Origin: Spiribacter halobius | GTDB lineage: Bacteria; Pseudomonadota; Gammaproteobacteria; Nitrococcales; Nitrococcaceae | DNA: 64,000 nucleotides | Assembly: GCF_020883455.1 (NCBI RefSeq) | Contig: NZ_CP086615.1 | Location: 3,162,001-3,226,000, forward strand | Reading direction: 5' to 3' | Shown here: piece after piece, positions 47,165-55,441 of the stretch | Position numbering within the stretch: position 1 is the stretch's first letter | How the letters are laid out: each line of letters begins with the position of its first letter | Position numbers and translations under genes: made by a program | Notes under the pieces: model-generated | The model's database searches: none | Told to the model about the DNA's origin: nothing | Seen by the model: only the letters and a program-made list of their open reading frames with translations

Positions 47165-47946
47165 CCCCTCCACAGATTGTGTAACCCGGGCGTTGCCGAG
47201 CACCGTGCTGATCCAGCGCAACTCAGGCAGTTCGCTTGGCTTGCGCGCGCGGCCACCAACGTAGGGCGATGCGTGCAGCCGGTGGCGGTGACGCCGCAGA
47301 AGCACGCCAGGCCGTCCGAGGAGGCCGTGCTGCCGGGTACCAGACTCGCCTCGGCCCGGCGCTTCACCACCTCACTGGTGAACGTTGCCACGGGGGTGAG
47401 GCGGGTGCGCAGGGGGTGGCCTTCGTCGCTGAGAGAGACGGCCGCGAGAAAGCCGATCTTGTTCTCCGAGCCCCGGCCGGCCTTGCCACCCCATCGCTCG
47501 CCGCCGAGGTAGGCATAGTCGAGCCGGACGTGGCCGGAGAGGCGGTAACGCTGCTCACGCTCCGCCATGGCGGAGCGTGAGCTTGTGATGCATCAGCCAG
47601 GCGCTGGGGTAACTCACCCCGAGATGGCGTGCGAGGGCGAGCGCCGAGAGCCCGGTCTTCGCCTGGCTGAGGAGGCAGATGGCGAGGAACCGCACGGTCA
47701 GCGGGAGCTTCGTGCCCCGCATCACGGCGCCTGCGATCAGCGAGGTCTGATGGCGGCAGCCACGGCACTGGAATAGCGTATGGGTGCGCCCCTGCACGCG
47801 GCTGTACGCCGCCACGTGGCAGCGCGGAAGGCGCAAGCCCGCCGGCCAGCGTGCCTGCTCGAGGGCCGCCGCACACTGGCACTCCTGCCTGTAAAGTCGA
47901 AGGAACTTGGGCATCGAAAGCCGGGTTGAAACGGGGTGCAGTTCAT
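47165..47946 (-). pseudogene. IS1595-family transposase, multiply frameshifted
   Basis: The pieces are: MNCTPFQPG in one frame; MPKFLRLYRQECQCAAALE, a CH/CC zinc-ribbon-like part and KTGLSALALARHLGVSYPSAWLMHHKL in the next; then MAEREQRYRLSGHVRLDYAYLGGERWGGKAGRGSENK-type DDE sequence after a break at 47554-47581; and finally ELRWISTVLGN in a further frame. The C-terminal catalytic part is cut off at 47165. Three or more breaks make it inactive. Confidence 0.85.
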
Positions 47947-48098
47947 GGGCATGGGGCGATTCTCGGATCTGAATACTGAATGCATGATCAGTATATGCGG
48001 ACCTCCGAATCGCACCAGCAGACGGTAGCTGACGATCGTTGCTGATCAGGAAACCGCCTGGTAGCCGGCTCGAATTGCCAGCGCGCTCGCCATTGTCG

Positions 48099-48479
48099 TT
48101 AGCGCCCTGCGGTCGTATTGACCGGTGAGGGGTCGGCATTGGCGAACGCGACGCTGAATCCGGCCTTCGGTTTCTGTGCCACCGTCTCGGGGCGAACCCG
48201 CTCAGCCTCGAGGCGGAGCTCAAAACCGCACGCCTCGGCGATCTTCTGGATCTGATCGAGGCCCGGAACGCGCCCGGCGTTGCCGCCCTCAAGGCGAGAG
48301 ATCACGGTACGGCTTGTCTCCACGCGCTCAGCCACTTGCCTTTGGGTCAGGCCTCTCGCCTCGCGCATCCCAAACGCAAGGCGCCCCAAATCGAGCGCCA
48401 TCGAGGCGCGGCGCATCGCATCGCGGTTCTCGGGGCGTTCGGCGAGCTTATCGAGCAGCCTGTACGCTTGATCGGCCAT
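48099..48479 (-). CDS. XRE-family helix-turn-helix regulator
   Basis: A 126-residue DNA-binding protein, HigA-like in type. The HTH is GLTQRQVAERVETSRTVISRLEGG (two turns around residues 46-66) after a helical N-terminus (LDKLAERPENRDAMRRASMALDLGRLAFGMREAR in parts). The tail is Pro/Ala-rich. Such proteins are antitoxins or repressors. No toxin is recognised beside it. The upstream frame that ends at its ATG (48482-48799) shows no family similarity. Confidence 0.78.
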   Translation of the reverse strand: MADQAYRLLDKLAERPENRDAMRRASMALDLGRLAFGMREARGLTQRQVAERVETSRTVISRLEGGNAGRVPGLDQIQKIAEACGFELRLEAERVRPETVAQKPKAGFSVAFANADPSPVNTTAGR

Positions 48480-48841
48480 CAGCAGCCCTTCCCGTAGACA
48501 TTGGCCGCGCTGCCGATTGCGCCGCGGACATGCGGCATGACTCCGGCGAATTGGGGCTGAACCACCCCGCGCGAAGATCGCTCTGCGCTCGGGTGATGCG
48601 CAATGATTGGCTCAGAATCGTAACTGCCCATTGGGAACCGTAAATGAACCGCCTCGGCGCCGGGCGCGAGCCTGTCCACCAATTCGTCGATGCCGGGATA
48701 CCCGCTGATTGTGCATAACGCTCCCTGGGGCGCAGCGCGTGGCTGGCGTCCTTCCGCTTCCTGGCAGCGCCCGCGCTGCGTGTGTGACGGACAACTCACG
48801 GGTTTCTCGGCGACGTTGCCTTTTGAGCTTTTGAGCAGGTT
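48480..48841. other. Spacer with a doubtful minus-strand frame
   Basis: A 106-residue frame (48479-48799, minus) ends with TGA overlapping the XRE start, as a coupled partner would. Its sequence (IDELVDRLAPGAEAVHLRFPMG) is protein-like only in part and matches no toxin family I know. I do not count it as a gene. Confidence 0.4.
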
Positions 48842-48844
48842 AGC

Positions 48845-49559
48845 AAATCTGCGACATCTTGTCTTGCGGGCACGACCACAGGTGGTGCACCCACGGGCCG
48901 CGGCGTTGCGGGGCGAGCAGCCCGGCGTCGCGCATCAGCCGCGGGACGCGGGGCTTGCCCGTGCGGATGCCCTGCTGGCGCAGCCGCGCCCAGACGTTGC
49001 GATGGCCCTCGCCGGTGAACGGCGATTGCTGGATCGTCGCCTTGATGACCGCGGTCAACGCCGCGTCACCCTGGACCGTGTCGGGACCCCGCCCGGCGGG
49101 CGGCTGTGCGGACGGTGCGCCGCTGTGACGGCGCGCGGGTAGACCGTCGAGCGGGGGATGCTCCACTCCCGGCGGAGCCAGACCACACCGAAGGGCTCGC
49201 CAGTAGAGATCGAGTGCGCCCGGCTCACGAGCTCGACCTCCTCGGGTCCAAGTGGCGCTCTCCTTGTGGCGGCTGACCGCCTCGCGCGAGGCCTCGTGAT
49301 CCATGGTGAGCTCGCCGACCCTGGCTTGCAGCTCGCGAACCTGCTGCTCGCGTCCATCCCCTGGACGGCTCTTCAGGCCCGCTTCGCCGCCGGCGAGAAA
49401 CCCCTCACGCCACCGGCTCAGGCATGCCGCCGTCACCCCGAGCTCGCGGCTCAGCGTGTCAAGGTCCTCGCCCCGGAGCAGGCGCAGCACCGCCTCGGTC
49501 CTGCGCCTGCTCGAGAAGCGCCCCTTGTCCTTCTTCCCCTGCGGATCGCGCTGGCTCAT
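48845..49559 (-). pseudogene. IS3-family transposase remains (OrfA plus start of OrfB)
   Basis: OrfA-like sequence starts at 49559 (MSQRDPQGKKDKGRFSSRRR, RGEDLDTLSRELGVTAACLSRWRE). A degraded stretch follows, then an OrfB-like end: QQSPFTGEGHRNVWARLRQQGIR, RVPRLMRDAGLLAPQRRG. The DDE catalytic domain is missing, so it is dead. It lies directly upstream of the KorA-like gene. Confidence 0.82.
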
Positions 49560-49664
49560 GGACACCTCCTTCACTGCTTCCAGCAAGGGGAAGGCCCGGC
49601 TACACACCCGGGACCTTGCTCCAGTGCGGTGTCCAAAATAACCCGCGAGTAAGCGAACCATGCA

Positions 49665-49686
49665 CGGTGTGGCATAATAATTAACC
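49665..49686 (+). promoter_or_regulatory. Promoter/operator-like motif before the KorA-like gene
   Basis: CGGTGTGGCATAATAATTAACC lies 22-43 nt upstream of ATG 49708 and matches 39411-39434 except for one substitution and a 2-base indel. CATAAT could be a -10 box. Because the downstream protein has a KorA-like HTH, this may be its operator. Confidence 0.4.
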
Positions 49687-49707
49687 AGGCGAAGACAAGG
49701 AGCGGTG

Positions 49708-51021
49708 ATGACCAAGGGCAATGCACGTCGAATGCTCTGGCAAGCTGTAATGACGCCAGCACAGTTCGAGCGCCTCGATTCGTCACGAGATCCGAGCGAG
49801 CCCGGTGTTCTCGCGACCCGGGAGGTGCTTGTCGAGGGGCACGACGTGGCCGTGGCCGCCGAGCGCCATGGCGTCAGCCCGCAGACCATCCACGAGCACA
49901 TGCAACGAATCATCGGCAACGGGATGGAGGCGCAGGCAACACTCACCGTTCGATTTCAGTGCGCGGGGCGCGACCCGATCGCCTTTGCCGAGGCCCTTGG
50001 CTGCGATCCCGCGGACATCAGGTGGTACCCGCCGACCGCCCTCGCGGATGCCGTCCGGTTGATGCGCGCCTGTGCCGAGGCAAGCCATCTGGTCTGGCCG
50101 GACCTGCGCAGCACCCTCTCGCTGCTCCCCGGAGCCGAGAAGTTCACCCCGCAGCTTGCCCGCTTCTTCGCCGAGGCCCCCGCTGACTACAGAGCGCGCT
50201 GCGAAAAGCTCATCGCCGCGCACGGCAAGCGCACCGGGCTCGTTGATATCGAGCTCGACGTGCCCGCCAGCCGCCATGGACAACTCGAAGCGATCGCGCA
50301 GCAAACGCCCGCCCCCTCGGAGTGCCGGGAGGAGACGCAGAGCACCGCGCTCTGGGAGATCACCACCCGCCTTCCCTATGCCCGCTCGCGGGCCACCCAG
50401 CGGGAGCTCTTCGACTTCTTTCGCAACGCCACCCGGGGGCGAGCAAGGGAGGGCACGCTCGCCATCACCGAACGGATCTTCGATGAGATCGGCATCGGTG
50501 AGATCGAGCAGGCCGCACCCGGGGTTGCCATCGCCCCCGAGGGTGTGGCGGCCTTCGCGCGCATGCTCATCCAGGAGTACCCGGCGCGCATCAACCGCAA
50601 GAGCTCCATACAGCCGATCTATCGCCGCGACGCCCTCGCGCGGGCACTCAACAGCTGCCGCCATGAGCTCGGACCGCGCCTTCGCAGCGCCCGCGGACGC
50701 GCGGCGCTGAAGCGGATCTACCTGGATGGCGTGCCACCGAACAGCGCCTTCTCCGACGCCGGCTTCGACTCCGTGCCCAGGCGCGATGTGCGCGCCCTGG
50801 GTGCGGCGCTGAAAGACGAGCAGGTCCATCTCCCGCTCCACTACCTCATTTCCGCAAGCGAGAAGCCGGCGCTTGAGGCCGCACTGAGAAAGTTCGGCGC
50901 TGAGCCGCTTACCCTCGAGACCGAGGCCGTCGCAGGCAGCCGCCGGGTCAACGCCCAGGCGATCCTCGGCATCCTGCATCAGCGGCGGGGGCCGCCCCCA
51001 CGCGTCAGCCCAGGCCCTTAA
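49708..51021 (+). CDS. KorA/TrfB-like HTH protein with large novel C-terminal region (copy 1)
   Basis: A 437-residue protein. Residues about 12-70 resemble the KorA/TrfB DNA-binding domain: MTPAQFERLD, VLATREVLVEGHDVAVAAERHGVSPQTIHEHMQRI. The middle (VRFQCAGRDPIAFAEALGCDP, DIRWYPPTALADAV, LVWPDLRSTLSLLPGAEKF) belongs to no family I know. A second HTH-like unit ends it (LKRIYLDGVPPNSAFSDAGF, about 335-365). AAGGAG lies 5 nt before ATG 49708, so the GTG one codon earlier is less likely. Copy 2 is at 56026-57285. Plasmid or island regulation is likely by the KorA link. Confidence 0.72.
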   Translation: MTKGNARRMLWQAVMTPAQFERLDSSRDPSEPGVLATREVLVEGHDVAVAAERHGVSPQTIHEHMQRIIGNGMEAQATLTVRFQCAGRDPIAFAEALGCDPADIRWYPPTALADAVRLMRACAEASHLVWPDLRSTLSLLPGAEKFTPQLARFFAEAPADYRARCEKLIAAHGKRTGLVDIELDVPASRHGQLEAIAQQTPAPSECREETQSTALWEITTRLPYARSRATQRELFDFFRNATRGRAREGTLAITERIFDEIGIGEIEQAAPGVAIAPEGVAAFARMLIQEYPARINRKSSIQPIYRRDALARALNSCRHELGPRLRSARGRAALKRIYLDGVPPNSAFSDAGFDSVPRRDVRALGAALKDEQVHLPLHYLISASEKPALEAALRKFGAEPLTLETEAVAGSRRVNAQAILGILHQRRGPPPRVSPGP

Positions 51022-51075
51022 GACTTACCGCTGCATTGCGAAAAACCAGGAATACCGGGGGGCGGAGGATCGCTG

Positions 51076-51300
51076 CTAGTCGCCGCCGGTGACCTTCTTC
51101 CGGGCCGCCTCGCACAGCTCATCCATCGAGCGCTTTCCGGGGGCGCTGGCAAGCCCCGCATCGATCCGCGCCTGACGCCGCTGATTACGCCGGATCAGCT
51201 CGCGCACGTAGTCGCTCGTGCTCCTGTAGCGACCACTTTGCGCCGGCTGCTCGGCCGAGCGCTTCATCGCCGCGGGTAGGGAAACGCTCATCGTGGCCAT
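51076..51300 (-). CDS. ParD-like antitoxin, no partner
   Basis: A 74-residue ribbon-helix-helix antitoxin: MATMSVSLPAAMKRSAEQ, SGRYRSTSDYVRELIRRNQRRQA, then a toxin-binding tail GKRSMDELCEAARKK. ATG 51300 fits the family start. An upstream in-frame ATG adds an unrelated stretch. A parE gene would follow on the minus strand, but that space (51022-51075) is empty, so this is an orphan. Confidence 0.82.
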   Translation of the reverse strand: MATMSVSLPAAMKRSAEQPAQSGRYRSTSDYVRELIRRNQRRQARIDAGLASAPGKRSMDELCEAARKKVTGGD

Positions 51301-51510
51301 GGTGGATACTCTAACGACAGGGTCTTGGAGCCACTTGGCCATCATTGTCAAATCTGGCCCGGCGCCCCCGCTGGGGCTGCGGCGTTGCCAGGGAGAAAAG
51401 CAGCGACTCTGCGACGTCTCGTCTTGCCAGCACGCTCACCAGTGGCGGTAATAAGGGGCTTCCCATACAGGGCCCCCGTCGTCATTCGGCCGATCAAAAG
51501 GGATGGTCAG

Positions 51511-51550
51511 TTGGCAATGTCCGCCGATGTGGCGTACATTACACGAATGT
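51511..51550 (+). promoter_or_regulatory. Promoter and operator candidate for the tacA-tacT pair
   Basis: TTGGCA (51511-51516), an 18-nt spacer and TACATT (51535-51540) form a promoter. ACATT-ACACG-AATGT (51536-51550) is an inverted repeat over the -10 and start region, a plausible antitoxin binding site. Confidence 0.5.
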
Positions 51551-51596
51551 GAGAGTCGCTCGGGCGGCGAGGAATCAGGTTGGAGTGAGACGAGAG

Positions 51597-51881
51597 ATGG
51601 AGCAGAGGGACAGGCAAGCCAGTCGCATGTACATTCGCACCTCGCAGGCCATGCGAGAGCAGGTGAGCCGCGCTGCAGCTCTATCGGGTCAGGGCGTGAG
51701 CGAATACGTCAGGGACGTCCTGGCTCGTGAGGCGCGGCGCACCATTGAAGCGCATGAGACCATCGCGATCGCCGAAGGCGACCGCGATGCCTTCATTGAA
51801 GCGATGCGCAAACCTCCGGCGTGGCCCGAGCACATGAAGGCCAAGGTACGGCGCTATCGCGAGCGTATTGCCAGCGAATGA
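51597..51881 (+). CDS. TacA-type (DUF1778) antitoxin
   Basis: A 94-residue antitoxin. The RHH part is MYIRTSQAMREQVSRAAALSGQGVSEYVRDVLAREARR in pieces, and the toxin-neutralising tail includes RDAFIEAMRKPPAWPEHMKAK. ATG 51597 is chosen by family length. The stop overlaps the toxin start (ATGA). It should bind its own promoter with the toxin. Confidence 0.88.
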   Translation: MEQRDRQASRMYIRTSQAMREQVSRAAALSGQGVSEYVRDVLAREARRTIEAHETIAIAEGDRDAFIEAMRKPPAWPEHMKAKVRRYRERIASE

Positions 51882-52393
51882 GGATAGTTGCCCTTGCGAG
51901 GGAATCCCATAAGCAAGGCCGTACGGCGTTCCATTGCGGCAGGCCGAAGCTCGATGACTGGCTCGCCAGGCGGGCCACGCAGTATCGGAAGAACGATCTC
52001 GCCCAGACTTACTTGCTCATAGACGATGCTCGAGAGCCGCCAAAGGTCGCTGGTTTCTATGCTCTATCAAGCGCTAGCATCCAGCCTGATGACTGGCCGG
52101 CAGATCTCCGTGGCCCACGTGGGAAGAACCATCCCCTGCCAGTGATACTCCTCGGGCAGCTGGCCGTCGATCGAGGCTATGCGGGCCGCGGATACGCCAG
52201 TGATCTTCTTGTCGATGCCTTGCACAGAGCCGCGCTCGTCGGCGAGCAAATTGGGACCGCCGCCGTCATCGTCGACGCCTTGGATCAAAGCGCCGTACAG
52301 TTCTACAAACACCACGGCTTTCAGCCGCTGCCGAGCCATCCCTTGCGACTACTGCGACCACTGAAGTCGATTCGTGATCTCCTGGAGCTTTGA
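51878..52393 (+). CDS. TacT-type GNAT acetyltransferase toxin
   Basis: A 171-residue GNAT enzyme. FHCGRPKLDDWLARRATQ near the start, VAGFYALSSASI, LLGQLAVDRGYAGRGYASDLL (acetyl-CoA loop RGYAGRGYA), and FYKHHGFQPLPSHPLRL with the late Tyr. TacT enzymes acetylate the amino group of charged tRNAs and block translation. It is coupled to the DUF1778 antitoxin by ATGA. The full motif set is intact. Confidence 0.9.
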   Translation: MRIVALARESHKQGRTAFHCGRPKLDDWLARRATQYRKNDLAQTYLLIDDAREPPKVAGFYALSSASIQPDDWPADLRGPRGKNHPLPVILLGQLAVDRGYAGRGYASDLLVDALHRAALVGEQIGTAAVIVDALDQSAVQFYKHHGFQPLPSHPLRLLRPLKSIRDLLEL

Positions 52394-52459
52394 TGCTCAC
52401 ACCGGCGTCGTTCTCGGAGCTTGAGGGCCAGAGTTGGTCATCAGGTTGTGAAGGGTCTA

Positions 52460-52669
52460 AAGCCCATCGAAGACTTTCCACGCACCCGAATCGGGTAATG
52501 AGAAAGAGCGTATCGAGTCGAGGGTCATCGAATCCCTCGTCGACATAGCGGCCGGTTGCAAGAATCAGACGCTCTTCGTCATCCGGAATGGCCACCAGCT
52601 GATCGCGGGCCTCACTGCGTTTGCGTGCCCCCATCCCACCGTGAAATGTCACGAGATGGCGGACGAATC
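52460..52669 (-). pseudogene. C-terminal helicase fragment, left side of IS66
   Basis: The minus strand reads RHLVTFHGGMGARKRSEARDQL, then ERLILATGRYVDEGFDDPRLDTLFLI, a superfamily II helicase C-terminal core (motifs V/VI region). It joins exactly, through the 8-bp target duplication, to the fragment at 55442-55755. The IS66 element split this gene. The sequence after LFLI does not continue the family. Confidence 0.82.
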
Positions 52670-52712
52670 GTAAGCGTACGACGACCACCCCTTGCGCAGG
52701 CCGGCGGATGGT

Positions 52713-52961
52713 CTAACGCGGCGGGTTGATCTCGTCGGTGCGCTCGCCTTCCTCGAGCGCGAGGTGGACGGCGGCGTCGAGCCGGCGCAGCAGCGCGGCG
52801 AGGTTCTCACCCCGGCGACGCCGCAGCATGGCCAGGGCGTTGTGCTCGTCGTTGGCGATGGCGACGACGCCGACCGGGTCGAGGTGGCCGACCGTGATCT
52901 GGCCATCCTCCTCGATCAGGGCCTCGATGTTCGGCAGTGCCGGTGGCGGGGGCTCGGTCAT
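52713..52961 (-). CDS. Small IS66-linked protein
   Basis: An 82-residue acidic protein (MTEPPPPALPNIEALIEEDGQITVGHL, then NALAMLRRRRGENLAALLRRLD). It lies 11 nt after tnpC inside the element. A decayed copy of the same gene follows the old tnpC remnant at 57700-57900, so it is a stable part of this IS lineage. The function is not known. Confidence 0.75.
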   Translation of the reverse strand: MTEPPPPALPNIEALIEEDGQITVGHLDPVGVVAIANDEHNALAMLRRRRGENLAALLRRLDAAVHLALEEGERTDEINPPR

Positions 52962-52972
52962 GGGATCTTCGC

Positions 52973-54550
52973 TCAGGCAGCCTGACGGCGATGGTCGCCC
53001 AGCTCGGCGGCCAGGTTCCAGGGCAGCAGCGCGTCGATCTCCCGGATCGGATGCTCGGCGATGCGCTCGAGCACCGTACGCAGGTAGGCGAAGGGGTCGA
53101 GCCCATTGAGTCGGGCGCTGCCGATGAGGCTGTAGATCAGTGCGGCGCGCTCCCCGCCGTGGTCGGAGCCCATGAACAGGTAGTTCTTGCGCCCGAGGGC
53201 GACCGTGCGCAGCGCCCGCTCGGCGGCGTTGTTGTCGATCTCAAGCCGCCCGTCGCCGAGGTAGCGCGCAAGCGCCTCCCAGCGGCCAAGGGCATAGCCC
53301 GCTGCCGCGGCGAGCGCGGATTTTGCCGAGAGCGTGCGCAGGATCTCCTCGAGCCAGGTTCTGAGCCCGGCAACGAGCGGGCCGGCGCGGGCCTCGCGGG
53401 CAGCGCGGCGCACCTCGGCCGGGCGGCCACGGATCTCGGCCTCCAGCGCGTAGAGCGCGCCGATGCGCGCGAGCGCCTCGCGCGCGAGCGGCGAGTCGGT
53501 GGCCGCGGCCACGTCGTGGAACTTGCGGCGCACGTGCGCCCAGCACGCCGCCTCCTCGATGCGCCCGCTGGCGTACAGCGCCCCGAAGCCGGCATAGCCG
53601 TCGGCCTGGAGCGTGCCGCGGTAGCCGGCCAGGTGGCGCTGGGGGTGGATGCCCTTGCGGTCGGCGCTGTAGCGGAAGACCACCGCGGGGGCGGCCGCGC
53701 CGCCCCAGCCGCGCTCCTCGCGCACGTAGGTCCACAGGCGCGCGGTGCGCGTGCGCCCGCGCCCGGGATCGAGCACCGGCACCGGCGTGTCGTCGGCGTG
53801 CAGGCTCGCGCCACCGAGGACGTGGCGCTCCAGCGCCTCGCCGAGCGGGGCGAGCAGCGCGCTCGCCGCGCCCACCCAGTCGGCGAGCGTGGAGCGCTCG
53901 ATGGCAACGCCCTCGCGGGCATAGATCTGCGCCTGGCGGTAGAGCGGCAGGTGATCGCAGTACTTCGCCACGAGCACGTGGGCGAGCAGCCCCGGGCCGG
54001 CGAGCCCTCGGGCGATGGGCCGCTCCGCAGCCGGCGCCTGCACCACCGCCGCGCAGGCGCGGCAGCGCTGCTTGGGGCGCACGTGGCGGATCACCCGGAA
54101 GGAGGCCGGTACGTACTCGAGCACCTCCGAGACGTCCTCACCGAAGGTGACCAGCACCCCGCCGCAGCTCGGGCAGGCGCAGGGGCCCTCATGGCGCTGG
54201 GTCTCACGCGGCAGGTGCGCCGGCAGCGCCCGCGGGGTGCGCGGCGCGCTCTGCCGTGCCGGCTTGGTGGCAGGGGGAGCCGCCACCGCTTCCCCGGCCG
54301 GCTCCCCGCCAAGCGCCTCGATGGCGAGCTCGAGCTGCGCGATCTGCGCCTGCAGCCGCTCCGAGGAGCGCCCGAACTGCATCCGGCGCAGCTTCGCGAG
54401 CTGCAGGCGCAGCCGCTCGAGCTCCTCGGCCTGGCGGCGCACCGTCGCCTGCGAGGCGGCAAGCTCCGCGCGGCTCGCGAGCAGCAGCTCGCGCAGCGCC
54501 GCGGCGTCGACGGGCAGGGCGTCAGGCGGATGGGGAGTGGTGGATTGCAC
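52973..54550 (-). CDS. tnpC: IS66 transposase TnpC
   Basis: A 525-residue DDE transposase. The N-terminus is a leucine-zipper-like helix region (RRQAEELERLRLQLAKLRRMQFGR). A CxxC zinc-binding part follows (CACPSCGG...RCRACAAVVQAP), then the catalytic core with SLHADDTPVPVLDPGRG, LQADGYAGFGALYASG and the C-terminal GRKNYLFMGSDHGGERAALIYSLIGSARLNGLDP. It is intact and belongs to the complete element. A much older copy of the gene is broken at 55770-57660. Confidence 0.95.
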   Translation of the reverse strand: MQSTTPHPPDALPVDAAALRELLLASRAELAASQATVRRQAEELERLRLQLAKLRRMQFGRSSERLQAQIAQLELAIEALGGEPAGEAVAAPPATKPARQSAPRTPRALPAHLPRETQRHEGPCACPSCGGVLVTFGEDVSEVLEYVPASFRVIRHVRPKQRCRACAAVVQAPAAERPIARGLAGPGLLAHVLVAKYCDHLPLYRQAQIYAREGVAIERSTLADWVGAASALLAPLGEALERHVLGGASLHADDTPVPVLDPGRGRTRTARLWTYVREERGWGGAAAPAVVFRYSADRKGIHPQRHLAGYRGTLQADGYAGFGALYASGRIEEAACWAHVRRKFHDVAAATDSPLAREALARIGALYALEAEIRGRPAEVRRAAREARAGPLVAGLRTWLEEILRTLSAKSALAAAAGYALGRWEALARYLGDGRLEIDNNAAERALRTVALGRKNYLFMGSDHGGERAALIYSLIGSARLNGLDPFAYLRTVLERIAEHPIREIDALLPWNLAAELGDHRRQAA

Positions 54551-54601
54551 CGGCTAATTATACCCGGGCAGATCGGCCAAGTCGCTCTTTTTCGGATCGA
54601 T

Positions 54602-54949
54602 TCAGGCCGCGCATTGCGGGTCGAAGGTGCGCTGCGGGAGGCGCCAGTCGATGCCCTCGAGCAGCATCGAGAGCTGTGCGGCGGTGAGGTGCACCGCCCC
54701 CTCGCGCACCTGCGGCCAGATGAACCGGCCCCGCTCGAGGCGCTTGGCATAGAGGCACAGCCCCTGGCCGTCCCACCAGAGCACCTTGATCCGATCCCCG
54801 CGCCGGCCGCGGAAGACGAACAGCTGCCCCGAGAAGGCGTTCTTCGCCAGCGCCTGCTGCACCAGCGCCGCGAGCCCGTCGAAGCCCTTGCGCATGTCGG
54901 TCACGCCGGCCACCAGGTAGATGCGCACCCCCGAGGGCAGCGCGATCAT
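54602..54949 (-). CDS. tnpB: IS66 accessory protein TnpB
   Basis: A 115-residue IS66 Orf2 protein: MIALPSGVRIYLVAGVTDMRKGFDGLAALVQ, then FVFRGRRGDRIKVLWWDGQGLCLYAKRLERGRF, both typical. It overlaps tnpA by 4 nt and is required for transposition in this family. Confidence 0.94.
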   Translation of the reverse strand: MIALPSGVRIYLVAGVTDMRKGFDGLAALVQQALAKNAFSGQLFVFRGRRGDRIKVLWWDGQGLCLYAKRLERGRFIWPQVREGAVHLTAAQLSMLLEGIDWRLPQRTFDPQCAA

Positions 54950-55362
54950 CGCCCGAGCACCTCGAGCGCGACGCGCAGGGCCGCGGCGTCCGCCGCGCCG
55001 CGCACCACCAGGCGGTGGCCGGCGGCGAGCACGATCTCCAGGCTGCCCGACGGCGCCGCGCTCTTCACCTCCGGCGGCACCGGCGGCGGCTCGGAGGCGG
55101 CCAGGCGCACCGGCAGCAGGCTCAGCGCCGAACCCTCACTCGGCGCCCCAAGTTCCCCGAGGCGGTAGAGCCGGCGCCAGCGGAAGAGCTGGTTGGCGTT
55201 GACGTCGTGGCGGCGCGCGACCACCGAGACCGAGTCCGGGCCCTCGAGGCTCTCCTCAACGAGGCGGCGCTTGTATTCAATGCTGAAGCGCCGCCGGCGC
55301 TGGCGGCTCAGCGTCTGATCCCCATCGATGGTGTCCACCTCGCCTCCAAGTGGGCACCTCAC
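54946..55362 (-). CDS. tnpA: IS66 accessory protein TnpA
   Basis: A 138-residue IS66 Orf1 protein with an HTH of the IS3-OrfA type (RRRFSIEYKRRLVEESLEGPDSVSVVARRHDVNANQLFRWRRLY in parts). The true start may be GTG 55338 (VDTIDGDQTLS), which has GGAGG close upstream. The longer ATG 55362 start adds eight residues. Expression is probably low, as for other IS66 orf1 genes. Confidence 0.92.
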   Translation of the reverse strand: MRCPLGGEVDTIDGDQTLSRQRRRRFSIEYKRRLVEESLEGPDSVSVVARRHDVNANQLFRWRRLYRLGELGAPSEGSALSLLPVRLAASEPPPVPPEVKSAAPSGSLEIVLAAGHRLVVRGAADAAALRVALEVLGR

Positions 55363-55441
55363 AAGTGCCCGCCTATGCGTGAGCGCTGATCATCGGCGAG
55401 GCGACGTCACAACGAGAAGTGGGTGCTGGCCGGACGCTTAC

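Larger units (their letters stand above)
52670..55441 (-). mobile_element. Complete IS66-family insertion sequence
   Basis: A 2772-bp element. The ends start GTAAGCGTACGACGACC (left) and, reversed, GTAAGCGTCCGGCCAGC (right), an imperfect inverted repeat. Both sides carry the 8-bp duplication GACGAATC (52662-52669 and 55442-55449). It holds tnpA, tnpB, tnpC and a small extra gene, all reading to the left. It looks recent and intact. Confidence 0.95.

Noticed and set aside
48479-48799. A minus-strand frame ending exactly at the XRE start, as a coupled toxin would
   Set aside because: No HigB/RelE or other toxin motif is visible, and there is no ribosome site.
52937-55168. A 743-codon plus-strand frame across IS66
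   Set aside because: Antisense of tnpC and tnpB. The IS66 proteins on the minus strand are fully recognisable.
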